Positions 9,101 through 16,452 of a stretch of 55,489 bases of DNA are shown in pieces. The stretch's first letter is position 1. Every line of letters begins with the position of its first letter. The notes under the pieces are model-generated. The model was not told the origin of the DNA. It ran no database searches and saw only the letters and a list, made by a program, of their open reading frames with translations. Position numbers and translations under genes: made by a program. Source of the DNA: Solirubrobacteraceae bacterium. GTDB lineage: Bacteria > Actinomycetota > Thermoleophilia > Solirubrobacterales > Solirubrobacteraceae. The stretch is from the NCBI GenBank assembly GCA_017744415.1, contig JAGIBJ010000054.1, forward strand, positions 1-55,489, given 5' to 3'.

Positions 9101-9554
9101 CGCAACGGATCACGTACGGGCCCACGCTGTTGCCGACGTAGGTGCCGCCGCTCCAGCAGATGTGGCCGCCGCCGGCGGCGAGCGTCTCGCCGCCGAGCGC
9201 CAGGCTGGGGTCGGTCACCCACTTCGGCTCGGGGTTGGAGCCGTCGCGGCCCATGCGGCCGATGTAGACGTCGCGGGTCGTCGTCGACTTCGAGATCCAG
9301 TAGAGGTAGGCGCCGTCGAGGGCGATGTCACCGCCGGCCTCCTGGGTCGCAGGCTTATGGACAACGGTGCGGCCGTTGCCCTGGTCGTCGATCTTCGTGA
9401 TGCCGTCGGCCGAGTTGAAGAACACCTCGCCGGCGGAGGCAGGCGCCGCGGCGACGCCGAGGGCCGCGAGCAGCGCGAAGAGCGCAGCGATCAGCGCACG
9501 GGCGCGCAGGGGCAGGGCGCGCGCGAGATCGGCGACGACGGAGCGGTCGGGCAT
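6111..9554 (-). CDS. Large secreted protein of unknown function (about 1147 aa)
   Basis: The N-terminus has a basic segment, a hydrophobic core (ALIAALFALLAALGVAA) and an AxA-type cleavage site at APASAGE, so it should be exported. Residues roughly 40-330 contain repeated short strands such as YLYWISKS, YVYWGNLP and AVYWVTSK, spaced like the blades of a beta-propeller of the DUF5050/low-density-lipoprotein-receptor YWTD type. The middle 500 residues form an uncharacterised region rich in beta-strand pattern and aromatic residues. The C-terminal ~90 residues (VRNLKAKRSGKDKVNLSW to YYVEAVGPQGDYAP) look like a fibronectin type III domain. There is no LPxTG or C-terminal membrane anchor. The ATG at 9554 is preferred; an in-frame GTG at 9593 adds 13 residues. 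Neither has a strong ribosome-binding site. Confidence 0.8.
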   Translation of the reverse strand: MPDRSVVADLARALPLRARALIAALFALLAALGVAAAPASAGEVFFNSADGITKIDDQGNGRTVVHKPATQEAGGDIALDGAYLYWISKSTTTRDVYIGRMGRDGSNPEPKWVTDPSLALGGETLAAGGGHICWSGGTYVGNSVGPYVIRCVGSGGGAYKELYSSTTRSVSGLAVNDSYVYWGNLPVAFEATSTGAIARVPVGGGTPELQWIPNVTYARSIAVNSSKIVWRSAHPQSNNPPPDGIFSAPITGGGPTQLVNFTDKTASIGQIAAAEGAVYWVTSKSAPGGQQSTIGRVNIDGSSQNASFFAVGSSIYYLAASGASACDADVIDFHTSMVAKGCFSKTGEHTYKAKGKFRLNGIDLQSPDDDAVPITFDTEKKTVDGEQAQLSLSADGWGENWFAFYVPGGLHLSFPNSSIEWSWVLKTPLSATQNLAGRAGGFLQLTGFGSSLFGWPAHAPAVKFESRGSSSSLTVQVSIPTTSNAYLDPINGLWKVNGRISYPNGVAMKVSANNDHGVDYIEGTFSPADIYGIDTTKSGRASLVSGGKGAPAASVIEIAKLRFAWELSKGIVHAGGVLVFHTKPGEAATSALPKDYFIGRTVMNVDLAMQWAEFPRFGGAVLPYPVHLGASVNSINKLVFPEAALFWQRIALDGGINTNDPARPWHLGGGVGFSFLPRFKHDFLWFQEAASVDAAGDLEISPFRLDGQGTLKAANVDLIRGAFSIGPEGAGLEGNLGLDWNQFLHTGFPMYTKGTARLVFPADGQGWQMEGVGGTALGPLSLSGRMLWNDGGIGFCTTAGKMRGRGVYYDKGWQVGGCEGGPFQTARKLSGIRVGLHGAGPSEPTGGKESFTPGVSPLAARQQTDRGRTLTIPGSRKVVGVEIRGVGAAPYVTVTGPGGLNLTVDPANLAASQGDAALIVTPKENTTTLIFGKPTSGKFTITPSITSVAIKGFSFSQSLPPARVSARVTAAPQCKRTVSWSTKAIAGQKLTFLERAGATDRIITSTSASRGRVTFKPSISKELKRKVFVRVEQRGTPRQILKLATYKASNVTPTRVRNLKAKRSGKDKVNLSWAGGGCGTMSYTVTKVAPDGTFSTVAETTKKHVKVAIDPVVKRKKGEKAPRTTYYVEAVGPQGDYAPSVKVIVKS

Positions 9555-9811
9555 CGGGGGTGGCTCGCTGGTGTGGTGGGAACGCCTACGCACCGGGGCG
9601 TGCTTGGGCGCGGCGAGTATATCCCCGGCGCGTCGGCGCTTTCAGGGTGTTTGGGTGCCCGTCAACAAGCGGGCTCGCGGATGGATCGCCGACCCCCGGC
9701 GACGCGTCCGGGCCAAGCAGAGGGTCGGCTCCACCAACGAGCCCCGCTCTGGACGCCCCTCAACGCTCCCCGGCGCGGCCCTCAGCCATGCGTCGAACGC
9801 GCCTCATGGGC

Positions 9812-9841
9812 TTGACAAGGCCCGTCGCTCCGTTCTACGGT
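9812..9841 (+). promoter_or_regulatory. Sigma70-like promoter
   Basis: TTGACA at 9812-9817 (perfect -35) is followed after 18 bases by TACGGT at 9836-9841 (-10 with the key T and final T). It points towards the short ORF at 9923 and the beta-helix gene at 10345, leaving an untranslated leader of several hundred bases. Between here and the minus-strand gene starting at 9554 I see no gene. Confidence 0.55.
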
Positions 9842-9855
9842 TCAACAGTCCCAAG

Positions 9856-9871
9856 TGTGACTGCGGTCACA
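9856..9871. promoter_or_regulatory. CRP/GlxR-type operator
   Basis: TGTGACTGCGGTCACA is an exact match to the TGTGA-N6-TCACA consensus of CRP-family regulators (CRP, and GlxR/Cmr in actinobacteria). It begins 15 bases after the predicted -10 element, where bound protein would be expected to repress or delay the promoter at 9812 unless another start site lies downstream. Confidence 0.65.
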
Positions 9872-9922
9872 AACTCCCTTTCCCGTCAGTCACCCCTCGG
9901 AATGTCCCACCGGAGCAGCGCG

Positions 9923-10009
9923 ATGTCCCCGCGTCTCCACCCTGTCGTCCCCCTGCTGATGGGTGCGCTTGCTGCGGCGAGCGCACCAGCAGCACCCCCT
10001 CACAGCTAG
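9923..10009 (+). CDS. Short leader-like ORF with signal-peptide character (28 aa)
   Basis: An ATG preceded by GGAG (8-base spacing) opens a 28-codon frame encoding a basic start, a hydrophobic stretch (VVPLLMGALAAASAPA) and a stop straight after the likely signal-peptidase region. It lies directly downstream of the promoter and CRP-type site. It may be a leader peptide, a tiny secreted peptide, or the surviving signal peptide of a broken gene; nothing recognisable follows in frame. Confidence 0.35.
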   Translation: MSPRLHPVVPLLMGALAAASAPAAPPHS

Positions 10010-10023
10010 TTCCCCCACCAGTC

Positions 10024-10340
10024 CCTCGTGGGACGAGGCGCACGAGCCTCGACTCACGCACAGGAGAGCGCCCCTCGGCCCGACGACCTTGCCGAGGGGT
10101 CGCTCGCATCCCACTTCGGCGAACCCAGCTCCCGGTGTTTCTCTCTCCACCGGGAGCGCGTTCGCGGGCGCCGTGAGCGACCCACCTCCCGCGGGTCGTC
10201 CACATCCGGATGCCGTCGGCATGTGGTTTGTCCAAGGTCTCGCTCGGAACGGTTGGCACGGCCGGTTCCGCTCGTCTACCTTCGCCGCACGGCACGCCTC
10301 CTCCGACTCCGACGGGCGGGCCGCGGGTTCGGGGGAACCC
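10024..10340 (+). promoter_or_regulatory. Hairpin-rich 5' leader of the beta-helix gene
   Basis: Successive inverted repeats are visible: CCTCGT/ACGAGG (10024-10038); AGCG-CCCCTCGGC with GCCGAGGGG-T-CGCT (10067-10104); GCTCCCGGTG/CACCGGGAGC with a pyrimidine loop (10128-10157); and GGGTTC/GAACCC (10325-10340), whose loop and 3' arm hold the only purine-rich stretch before the ATG at 10345. The last hairpin could mask the ribosome-binding site. No known riboswitch consensus was matched. Confidence 0.4.
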
Positions 10341-10344
10341 ACAC

Positions 10345-12594
10345 ATGCGACGCACACCGCTCCTGCTCGCCGCTGCGCTGATCACGGCACTCGGCACGGC
10401 CAACACCGTCGAGGCCGCGACCATCCCGGTGACGACCACCGCCGATGCCACGGTCGCCGACGCCGTCACCTCGCTGCGCGAGGCGATCGCCCAAGCCGAC
10501 GCCACCGCCGGGCCCGACACGATCACGCTGGCCGCCGATGCCGCCTACCCGCTCACCAAGTGCGCGGCGCCGGGCAGCACCCTCACCTACCACGAGGACT
10601 CCACGCTCACGATCGAGGGCAACGGCGCGACGATCACCCAGACCTGCGATGCCACGCGCATCCTGCAGACGACGGCCTTCAACGCCGCGCTGGTGCTGGA
10701 AGACCTCGAGCTCGTGGGCGGGCCGAACACCACCGACACCACCACCTACGGCATGGCCGTGCTCAACGCGCCCGAGGGCGCCTCGAACGGCCGCATCGAG
10801 CTCACGAACGTGGAGGTCCACGGGGTCGACACCTCGGGCGGCACCGTGATCGAGGCCGGCTTCGGCAACGGCACGAGCCCCTCGACCACTGAGGTGAACG
10901 GCTCCAACCTGCACGACAACACCGGCACCGCGATCGGCGGCTCGTTCCTTTCGATCCACGTCGCCGACTCCACGATCACCGGCAACAGCGGCTCGGGCAT
11001 CGGGTCCGTCGACGGCTTCCCCGTGCTCGTCGAGAACTCGACCATCTCCGGCAACGGCGTCTCGGGCGTGTCGACCACCGGCCAGGGCTACCCGGCCAAC
11101 CAGCTCACCGTTACCGGATCGACCGTCACCGGCAACGGCCGCGGGGGCATCCGCTGCAGCTTCTGCGGCACCGTCGCGGTGACCGACTCCACCGTCACCA
11201 GCAACGGCCTCACCGCGCCGTCGAACAAGTCGGGCGGCATCTACACAGTGCTCGGCCAGAAGAGCAACGTGACCTCGTCGACGCTCACCGTCACCGGCTC
11301 CACCGTGAGCGGCAACGCCGCGCAGGGCAACGTGGCCGGCGGCATCACGGCCCGCGTGGACTACGTCGACGATCCCGCGAACCTCGCGCCCGTGGTGTCG
11401 ATCAGCGGCTCGACCGTGAACGACAACGACGCGGCCGAGGCCGCCGGCGGCATCCGGATGGGCCTGGGCACGATCAACGTGTCGGGTTCGACGATCTCCG
11501 GCAACGCGGCCGGCACCGAGGGCGGCGGCATCGCCACCTACGCGACCACGATCGCAACCCTCACCGGCTCGACGCTCACCGGCAACACGGCCGGCACGCG
11601 CGCCGGCGGCGCGCTCCTCGGGAGCACCGCGGCGATGGTGACCGACAGCCGGATCAGCGGCAACGTCGCCTCGGGCGGCAGCGGCGGCGGCATCGCCTAC
11701 CTCGGCACCAACCTCGCGGTCACGCGCAGCACGTTCGATGCGAACACGGCCGCGGCAGGTGAGGGCGGCGCGGCGTACATCGACATCGAGGGCCTTGCGA
11801 ACGTGATCAACACGACGCTCAGCGGCAACAGCGCGGCCCACGGTGGCGCCGTCGCGATCGTCGAGGGCGCACTCGGCCTGGATCACGTGACCGCCGCGGG
11901 CAACGCCTCGGCCGACGGCTCGGCCCTGTGGCGCTCCTTCGGCACCTACGCGATTCGTCGCAGCGCGCTCGTGACGCCCGGCGGCGGCGGCGTGCTCTGC
12001 GCCGTGTCGGCCGCGAACGGCGGGGCGACCCCGCTCGCAACGGCCGTCGTGCACTCGCTCCTCGCCGACGCCAGCTGCGGCACCGGTGCGAGCGGCATCG
12101 TCTCGGCCGCTGATCCGCAGCTCGGGCCGCTCGCCGCGAACGGCGGCGCCACGCCCACCCGCCTCCCGGCGGCCGGCAGCCCGCTCGGCGGGATCGTGCC
12201 CGCCGCGGCATGCCCGATCGTGTCCGACCAGCGCGGCAGCGCGCGGCCCCAGGGCCCGAACTGCGACGCCGGCGCCGTGGAGATCTCCGAGTCGGTCGCG
12301 GCCGCGGCCACGATCACCGGCACGAGCAAGGCCGACCTGCTCACCGGCACCCCGAAGAAGGACGTGATCGACGGCCTCGCCGGCAACGACGTGCTCCTCG
12401 GCCTCGCCAATGACGACGAGCTCCGCGGCGGCGCCGGCAACGACGTGCTCACGGGCGGCGCGGGCAAGGATCGCCTCTACGGCGGCCCCGGCATCGACGT
12501 GCTCTTCGCCGACAAGGACGACACGGTCGTCAGTGGCGGCGACGGCAAGGACCTCTGCTGGCTGCCGGGCAAGCTGCTGCCCGTGGACTGCTAG
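10345..12594 (+). CDS. Secreted right-handed beta-helix protein with C-terminal RTX-type repeats
   Basis: 749 residues. A signal peptide (RRTPLLLAAALITALGTANTVEA) is followed by about 550 residues of degenerate parallel beta-helix turns, seen as recurring STVTGN, STISGN and STLTGN strands with glycine/asparagine turns. The segment ending in ANGGATPTRLPAAGSPL and SDQRGSARPQGPNCDAGAVE matches the choice-of-anchor Q domain that often caps such helices. The last ~75 residues hold hemolysin-type calcium-binding nonapeptides (GLAGNDVLLG, GGAGNDVLTG, GGAGKDRLYGGPG). The start chosen at 10345 is the first codon of the signal peptide. A surface or extracellular adhesive or polysaccharide-binding role is inferred; catalytic residues were not identified. 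Confidence 0.85.
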   Translation: MRRTPLLLAAALITALGTANTVEAATIPVTTTADATVADAVTSLREAIAQADATAGPDTITLAADAAYPLTKCAAPGSTLTYHEDSTLTIEGNGATITQTCDATRILQTTAFNAALVLEDLELVGGPNTTDTTTYGMAVLNAPEGASNGRIELTNVEVHGVDTSGGTVIEAGFGNGTSPSTTEVNGSNLHDNTGTAIGGSFLSIHVADSTITGNSGSGIGSVDGFPVLVENSTISGNGVSGVSTTGQGYPANQLTVTGSTVTGNGRGGIRCSFCGTVAVTDSTVTSNGLTAPSNKSGGIYTVLGQKSNVTSSTLTVTGSTVSGNAAQGNVAGGITARVDYVDDPANLAPVVSISGSTVNDNDAAEAAGGIRMGLGTINVSGSTISGNAAGTEGGGIATYATTIATLTGSTLTGNTAGTRAGGALLGSTAAMVTDSRISGNVASGGSGGGIAYLGTNLAVTRSTFDANTAAAGEGGAAYIDIEGLANVINTTLSGNSAAHGGAVAIVEGALGLDHVTAAGNASADGSALWRSFGTYAIRRSALVTPGGGGVLCAVSAANGGATPLATAVVHSLLADASCGTGASGIVSAADPQLGPLAANGGATPTRLPAAGSPLGGIVPAAACPIVSDQRGSARPQGPNCDAGAVEISESVAAAATITGTSKADLLTGTPKKDVIDGLAGNDVLLGLANDDELRGGAGNDVLTGGAGKDRLYGGPGIDVLFADKDDTVVSGGDGKDLCWLPGKLLPVDC

Positions 12595-13544
12595 GCAGCG
12601 AGCGTCCCGACCGACAACGGGGCAAACACCCAGGCCTGCGCGAAGCGTCCGTCGACGAAGCCCCACGCTTCGACGCGGACGTTCGCGTGGGCGCCCGCGG
12701 CGGCATAGCTCAGGGACTCGCGCACACGCACCCACACGAGATCCGGTCGGCGCGGATCGCGGTAGGCCTGCTCGACGACCTGTTCGTGGCGGGGGCCGTC
12801 CGTCACTTCCGGATCGACCGCGACCGGCTTGCCCGACGCACGGGCGGCGGGATTGAGCACGTACGTCTCGCCGCCGATGCCGAAGTACGAGCGCGTCATC
12901 TTGTCGGCGCACCGCGCGAAGAGCGCGCCGTCCTGCTCGAGCTGCAGTCGGTTCCCGACGCGGGCGCGCCAGTCCTCGAGCGAGAGCTCGCCGGCTGCCA
13001 GCGTCATGCGGCACGCGCCGCACCAGCCATCTCGCGTGCGCTCGGCGAGACGGCAACGCGGGCAGCTCGGAAGCTCGCACTCCGCCCGCGTCATCGCCTC
13101 GTCCATCTCCCGCATACAGCGGATGGCGCGCTCGTCGGCGTCGGCCGCGTACCTCGCGGCGAGCTGGCGAGTGAACGACCAGTAGTACGCGAAGAACAGC
13201 GGCAACAGCACGAGCACGGAGTCGGTCGGCAATGCGAAGATCGCCAGGAGGGCGCCCCAGCCGACCAGGCCGGTGCGGGCCGCGGTGTCGCTGTCGCCGC
13301 GGAGCGCGGCGAGCACGCCGGGGAAGGCGGCGAGCACCATCTCGCGGTAACGGACGGTGAACCAGATCCGCTTCGCGGCGCGCTCGTCGCTTCCGACCGG
13401 AACCGAGAAGCGCGGCGGCCCCTCGACGCCCCGCACCGGGCGCGGGAGGCGGCGCACCATCAGTGAGCCGACGCAGAACGCGACGTTGAACACGAGGAAG
13501 ATCGGAGCGACCACCACGCCGCTCATCACCCCGACCATCAGCAT
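12591..13544 (-). CDS. Membrane protein with zinc-ribbon and C-terminal beta domain, unknown function
   Basis: 317 residues. Hydrophobic segments at residues ~3-28 and a pair near 95-125 (GWGALLAIFALP and VLVLLPLFFAYYWSF) suggest three membrane passes. They are followed by a compact four-Cys zinc ribbon, CPRCRLAERTRDGWCGAC, around residues 160-178. The remaining ~130 residues are soluble and contain VWVRVRESLSYAAAGAHANV, a pattern seen in small beta/alpha ligand-binding domains of the Tim44/NTF2 style, though I cannot assign it. Its stop codon shares CTAG with the stop of the convergent beta-helix gene. A cytoplasmic location of the ribbon is a guess. Confidence 0.7.
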   Translation of the reverse strand: MLMVGVMSGVVVAPIFLVFNVAFCVGSLMVRRLPRPVRGVEGPPRFSVPVGSDERAAKRIWFTVRYREMVLAAFPGVLAALRGDSDTAARTGLVGWGALLAIFALPTDSVLVLLPLFFAYYWSFTRQLAARYAADADERAIRCMREMDEAMTRAECELPSCPRCRLAERTRDGWCGACRMTLAAGELSLEDWRARVGNRLQLEQDGALFARCADKMTRSYFGIGGETYVLNPAARASGKPVAVDPEVTDGPRHEQVVEQAYRDPRRPDLVWVRVRESLSYAAAGAHANVRVEAWGFVDGRFAQAWVFAPLSVGTLAA

Positions 13545-13561
13545 GAGCGGATGATCGGCGC

Positions 13562-13586
13562 GTCACGCTCCGCAGTGGAGCGTGAC
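13562..13586 (-). terminator. Hairpin after fumarase gene
   Basis: GTCACGCTCC and GGAGCGTGAC form a perfect 10-bp stem with a 5-base loop, 17 bases past the fumarase stop on the minus strand. There is no T-run, which is common for terminators in very GC-rich genomes. Confidence 0.5.
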
Positions 13587-13603
13587 AGTTCCAGGGTGGA
13601 CGG

Positions 13604-14923
13604 CTAGGCGGCGGAGCCGGCCGCGATCTTGCGCAGGTCGATCGTCGCGTCGTAGAGGTCTTCGGCGACGCCGTTGCGCAGCGCGACCACCTTCAGCGGC
13701 TCGCCGGAGGCCGTGGCCTCCTTGACGATCTTCGTCGCGAGGTCGTAACCGATCGCCTCGTTGAGGGCGGTGGCGACGGCAAGGGTGCCGCCGGCCGAGG
13801 CGTCGCAGCCGGCCTGGTTGGCCTCGATGCCGTCGATGCACTTCTCGGCGAACGCGACGGAGGCGGTCGAGAGGAGGTGGATCGACTGCAGCAGGTTGCG
13901 GGCGATGAGCGGGATGCGCACGTTGAGCTCGAACTGGCCCTGCGTGCCGCCGATCGTGATGGCGGTGTCGTTGCCGATCACCTGCGCGCTCACCTGGAGG
14001 ACGACCTCCGGCAGCACCGGGTTCACCTTGCCCGGCATGATCGACGAGCCCTTCTGGAGCTCCGGGAGGAACAGCTCGCCGATGCCCGAGCGCGGGCCCG
14101 AGCCCATGAGGGCGATGTCGTTGGCGATCTTCGTCAGGCTCACGGCGACGACCTTCAGCGCGCCGGAGAGCTCGACGAGTGCGTCGCGGTTGGCCTGCGC
14201 CTCGAACGGATCCTCCGGCGCCGCGATGAGCTCGAGGCCCGAGTCGGCGATGAGGATCTTGCGCGCGGTGGCGGCGAAGTCGGGGTGGGTGTTGAGGCCC
14301 GTGCCGGTGGCGGTGCCGCCGAGCGGGATCTGGCCCACCTGCGGGAGCGCGTTCTTCACGCGGCGCTGGGCGAGGCGGAGCTGAGCGGCGTAGCCCGAGA
14401 ACTCCTGGCCGAGGGTGACGGGCACGGCATCCATGAGGTGCGTGCGGCCGCTCTTGACGACGTCGGCGAACGCGTCGGCCTTGGCCTGCAGCGACGCCTC
14501 GAGCTGCGCAAGCGCCGGCAGGAGCTGGTTGGTCGCGCGATCGAGAGCGGCGAGGTGGACGGCGCTGGGGAAGGTGTCGTTCGACGACTGCCCCATGTTC
14601 ACGTGGTCGTTCGGGTGCGCGTCGCCACCGGTGAGGGCCGAGATCACCTCGTTGACGTTCATGTTCGTCGAGGTGCCCGACCCCGTCTGGAAGACGTCGA
14701 TCGGGAACTGGTCGTCGTGATCGCCGTTGGCGATGCTGATCGCCGCGCCGTTGATGCGGTCGGCGAGCTCGGCGTCGAGCTTGCCCAGCTCGGCGTTCGC
14801 CTTCGCGGCGGCGCCCTTGATGCGCGCCTGCCAGTGCACGACCGGGAGCGGCACGCGCTCACCGCTGATCGGGAAGTTGGCGACCGCCTTGGCGGTCTCG
14901 GAACCGTAGAGCTGCTCGGACAT
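13604..14923 (-). CDS. fumC: Class II fumarate hydratase
   Basis: 439 residues, slightly shorter than E. coli FumC. It catalyses reversible hydration of fumarate to malate in the TCA cycle as a cytosolic homotetramer. Visible motifs: GSGTSTNMNVNEV, HPNDHVNMGQSSNDTFPSA with the substrate-binding Ser/Asn residues, GTATGTGLNTHPDF, and the superfamily signature GSSIMPGKVNP starting at residue 292, which holds the catalytic serine. The GTSTNMN form is shared with actinobacterial fumarases; aspartate ammonia-lyase is the main alternative in this superfamily but normally has a different substrate loop. The ATG at 14923 starts the conserved N-terminus (YGSETAKAVANFPISGE). Confidence 0.88.
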   Translation of the reverse strand: MSEQLYGSETAKAVANFPISGERVPLPVVHWQARIKGAAAKANAELGKLDAELADRINGAAISIANGDHDDQFPIDVFQTGSGTSTNMNVNEVISALTGGDAHPNDHVNMGQSSNDTFPSAVHLAALDRATNQLLPALAQLEASLQAKADAFADVVKSGRTHLMDAVPVTLGQEFSGYAAQLRLAQRRVKNALPQVGQIPLGGTATGTGLNTHPDFAATARKILIADSGLELIAAPEDPFEAQANRDALVELSGALKVVAVSLTKIANDIALMGSGPRSGIGELFLPELQKGSSIMPGKVNPVLPEVVLQVSAQVIGNDTAITIGGTQGQFELNVRIPLIARNLLQSIHLLSTASVAFAEKCIDGIEANQAGCDASAGGTLAVATALNEAIGYDLATKIVKEATASGEPLKVVALRNGVAEDLYDATIDLRKIAAGSAA

Positions 14924-15087
14924 CGCGAGCGATCCTACGCCTCGCATGGCCCGCGGCGCCGGCCGGAGTGTCGCGAGCGTGACAGATGGAGCGTCGGCGA
15001 CACGGCGGACGCGGCGGCCACACCACGGGAATGTCCAGTGCAGGCCAACCGGCCGTACTCGCACCACCTCGCTCAGGACACCGCACC

Positions 15088-16443
15088 ATGCCCCGAACCC
15101 GATTCACCTCACCCGTCGCCGCCGCGATCCTGCTGACACTCGCCGTCGGTGGCACCGCTGGCGCCGCGCCCGGCGGCCCCGGCTCGATCGGCGCGAACCC
15201 GACCCCGACGCCGGTGCCGACCGCGCCGGGCAATCTCGCCGGCAACCCGACGCCGACACCGGCCGGCCCCGGCGATCTCACCATCCCGACGCCGCAGCCC
15301 GACCCGCCCGCGCCGGCCGGCTCGACCGACTTGGCAGCCGGCCCGCCGCTCGACCTCGACGCGATCGTCGAGGAGCTCGAGAAGCAGATGCACGCAGGCT
15401 CGACGCCGTCGGCCGGCTGGTCGTACTCGATCGTCCGCGACGGCTCGCTCGTCGCCGGCAACGCCGAGGGGCTCGCCCGCCGCACCGGTGACGGAGCCCC
15501 GGGCCCCCTCGGCCGCAAGTTCAAGCAGACCACGCGCATCGAGATCATGAGCGCGACGAAGCCCGTCACCGCGATGGCGATCGTGCGGGCGCTCGACCGC
15601 GCCCACATCCCGGTCGACACGCCGATCGGCAGCTACCTGCCCGCGTCGTGGGCGAAGGGGCCGGGCTTCGATCCGGCCTCGGCGAGCCCGATCACGTTCC
15701 GGCACCTCCTGACGCACACCTCCGGGATCCTCCAGGCGTTTCAGGACCCGGACGTCGACCACACCGGGTGGGGGAACGCGTGGGACGGTCTGCAGCCGCT
15801 CGTCGCCTCGGGCGCCGTGCCGAACGTCGGCGCCGGCGAGCAGTACAAGAACGCGAACTACGCCCTCCTGCGCGTGATCCTGCCGAAACTCTGGGCGCTC
15901 GACGGCGGGCCGAGCTCGGCCGTCACCGAGGGCAACCACGGCCTGCGCTACCTCGACTACGTGAACACGAAAGTGCTCGCGCCCGCGGGCATCGCGGCGA
16001 CGAGCTGCTGGGACGCGTTCGACGGCATGGCCGCGCGGGTCTACGACAAGAACAACCTCGGCATCGGCGGCTCGCTCGTCGAGTACGCCGACGACCAGCA
16101 CGGCGAATGCGGCGGCCACCGCGGGTTGCACCTCAGCTCGTACGACCTCGCGAAGCTCACGTCGACGCTGCGCGGGAGCACGGCGATCATGTCGGCGTCC
16201 GCCCGCGACGAGATGTTCCACGGCCGGCTCGGCTGGTCCACGCTCTCCGACCGCGCCGGTACCGACCGTGCCGGCCTCTGGTGGCACGGCGGCGACGGCT
16301 TCTTCGGCGGCGGACGCGAGGTGCATACGTGCGTGATGAACGCCCCGCAGCGCTACCAGCTCGCGATCGTCATCAACTCGCAGACGCCGACGAGCACCTA
16401 CCAGTGCACGATCCTCAAGAAGGCCGTGAACGCCGGCCGTTGA
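15088..16443 (+). CDS. Secreted serine beta-lactamase/DD-peptidase-like hydrolase
   Basis: 451 residues: a signal peptide (AAAILLTLAVGGTAGAAPG), then a ~60-residue Pro/Thr-rich linker with NPTPTP repeats, then a class C beta-lactamase fold. The catalytic tetrad is visible as SATK (Ser155, Lys158) and YKN (Tyr253, Asn255), with the HTSGI loop between them. A GGDGFFGG segment near the C-terminus may replace the usual HTG/KTG triad. Such proteins act outside the membrane as carboxypeptidases, esterases or lactamases; the substrate cannot be read from sequence. The start at 15088 begins the signal peptide. It is divergent from fumarase and convergent with LtrA nine bases away. Confidence 0.85.
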   Translation: MPRTRFTSPVAAAILLTLAVGGTAGAAPGGPGSIGANPTPTPVPTAPGNLAGNPTPTPAGPGDLTIPTPQPDPPAPAGSTDLAAGPPLDLDAIVEELEKQMHAGSTPSAGWSYSIVRDGSLVAGNAEGLARRTGDGAPGPLGRKFKQTTRIEIMSATKPVTAMAIVRALDRAHIPVDTPIGSYLPASWAKGPGFDPASASPITFRHLLTHTSGILQAFQDPDVDHTGWGNAWDGLQPLVASGAVPNVGAGEQYKNANYALLRVILPKLWALDGGPSSAVTEGNHGLRYLDYVNTKVLAPAGIAATSCWDAFDGMAARVYDKNNLGIGGSLVEYADDQHGECGGHRGLHLSSYDLAKLTSTLRGSTAIMSASARDEMFHGRLGWSTLSDRAGTDRAGLWWHGGDGFFGGGREVHTCVMNAPQRYQLAIVINSQTPTSTYQCTILKKAVNAGR

Positions 16444-16452
16444 GGACGCGCC

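Noticed and set aside
10320-10344. GGGGGAACCC before the beta-helix gene resembling part of a c-di-AMP (ydaO) riboswitch
   Set aside because: The other conserved blocks of that riboswitch are absent and the motif lies directly at the start codon.
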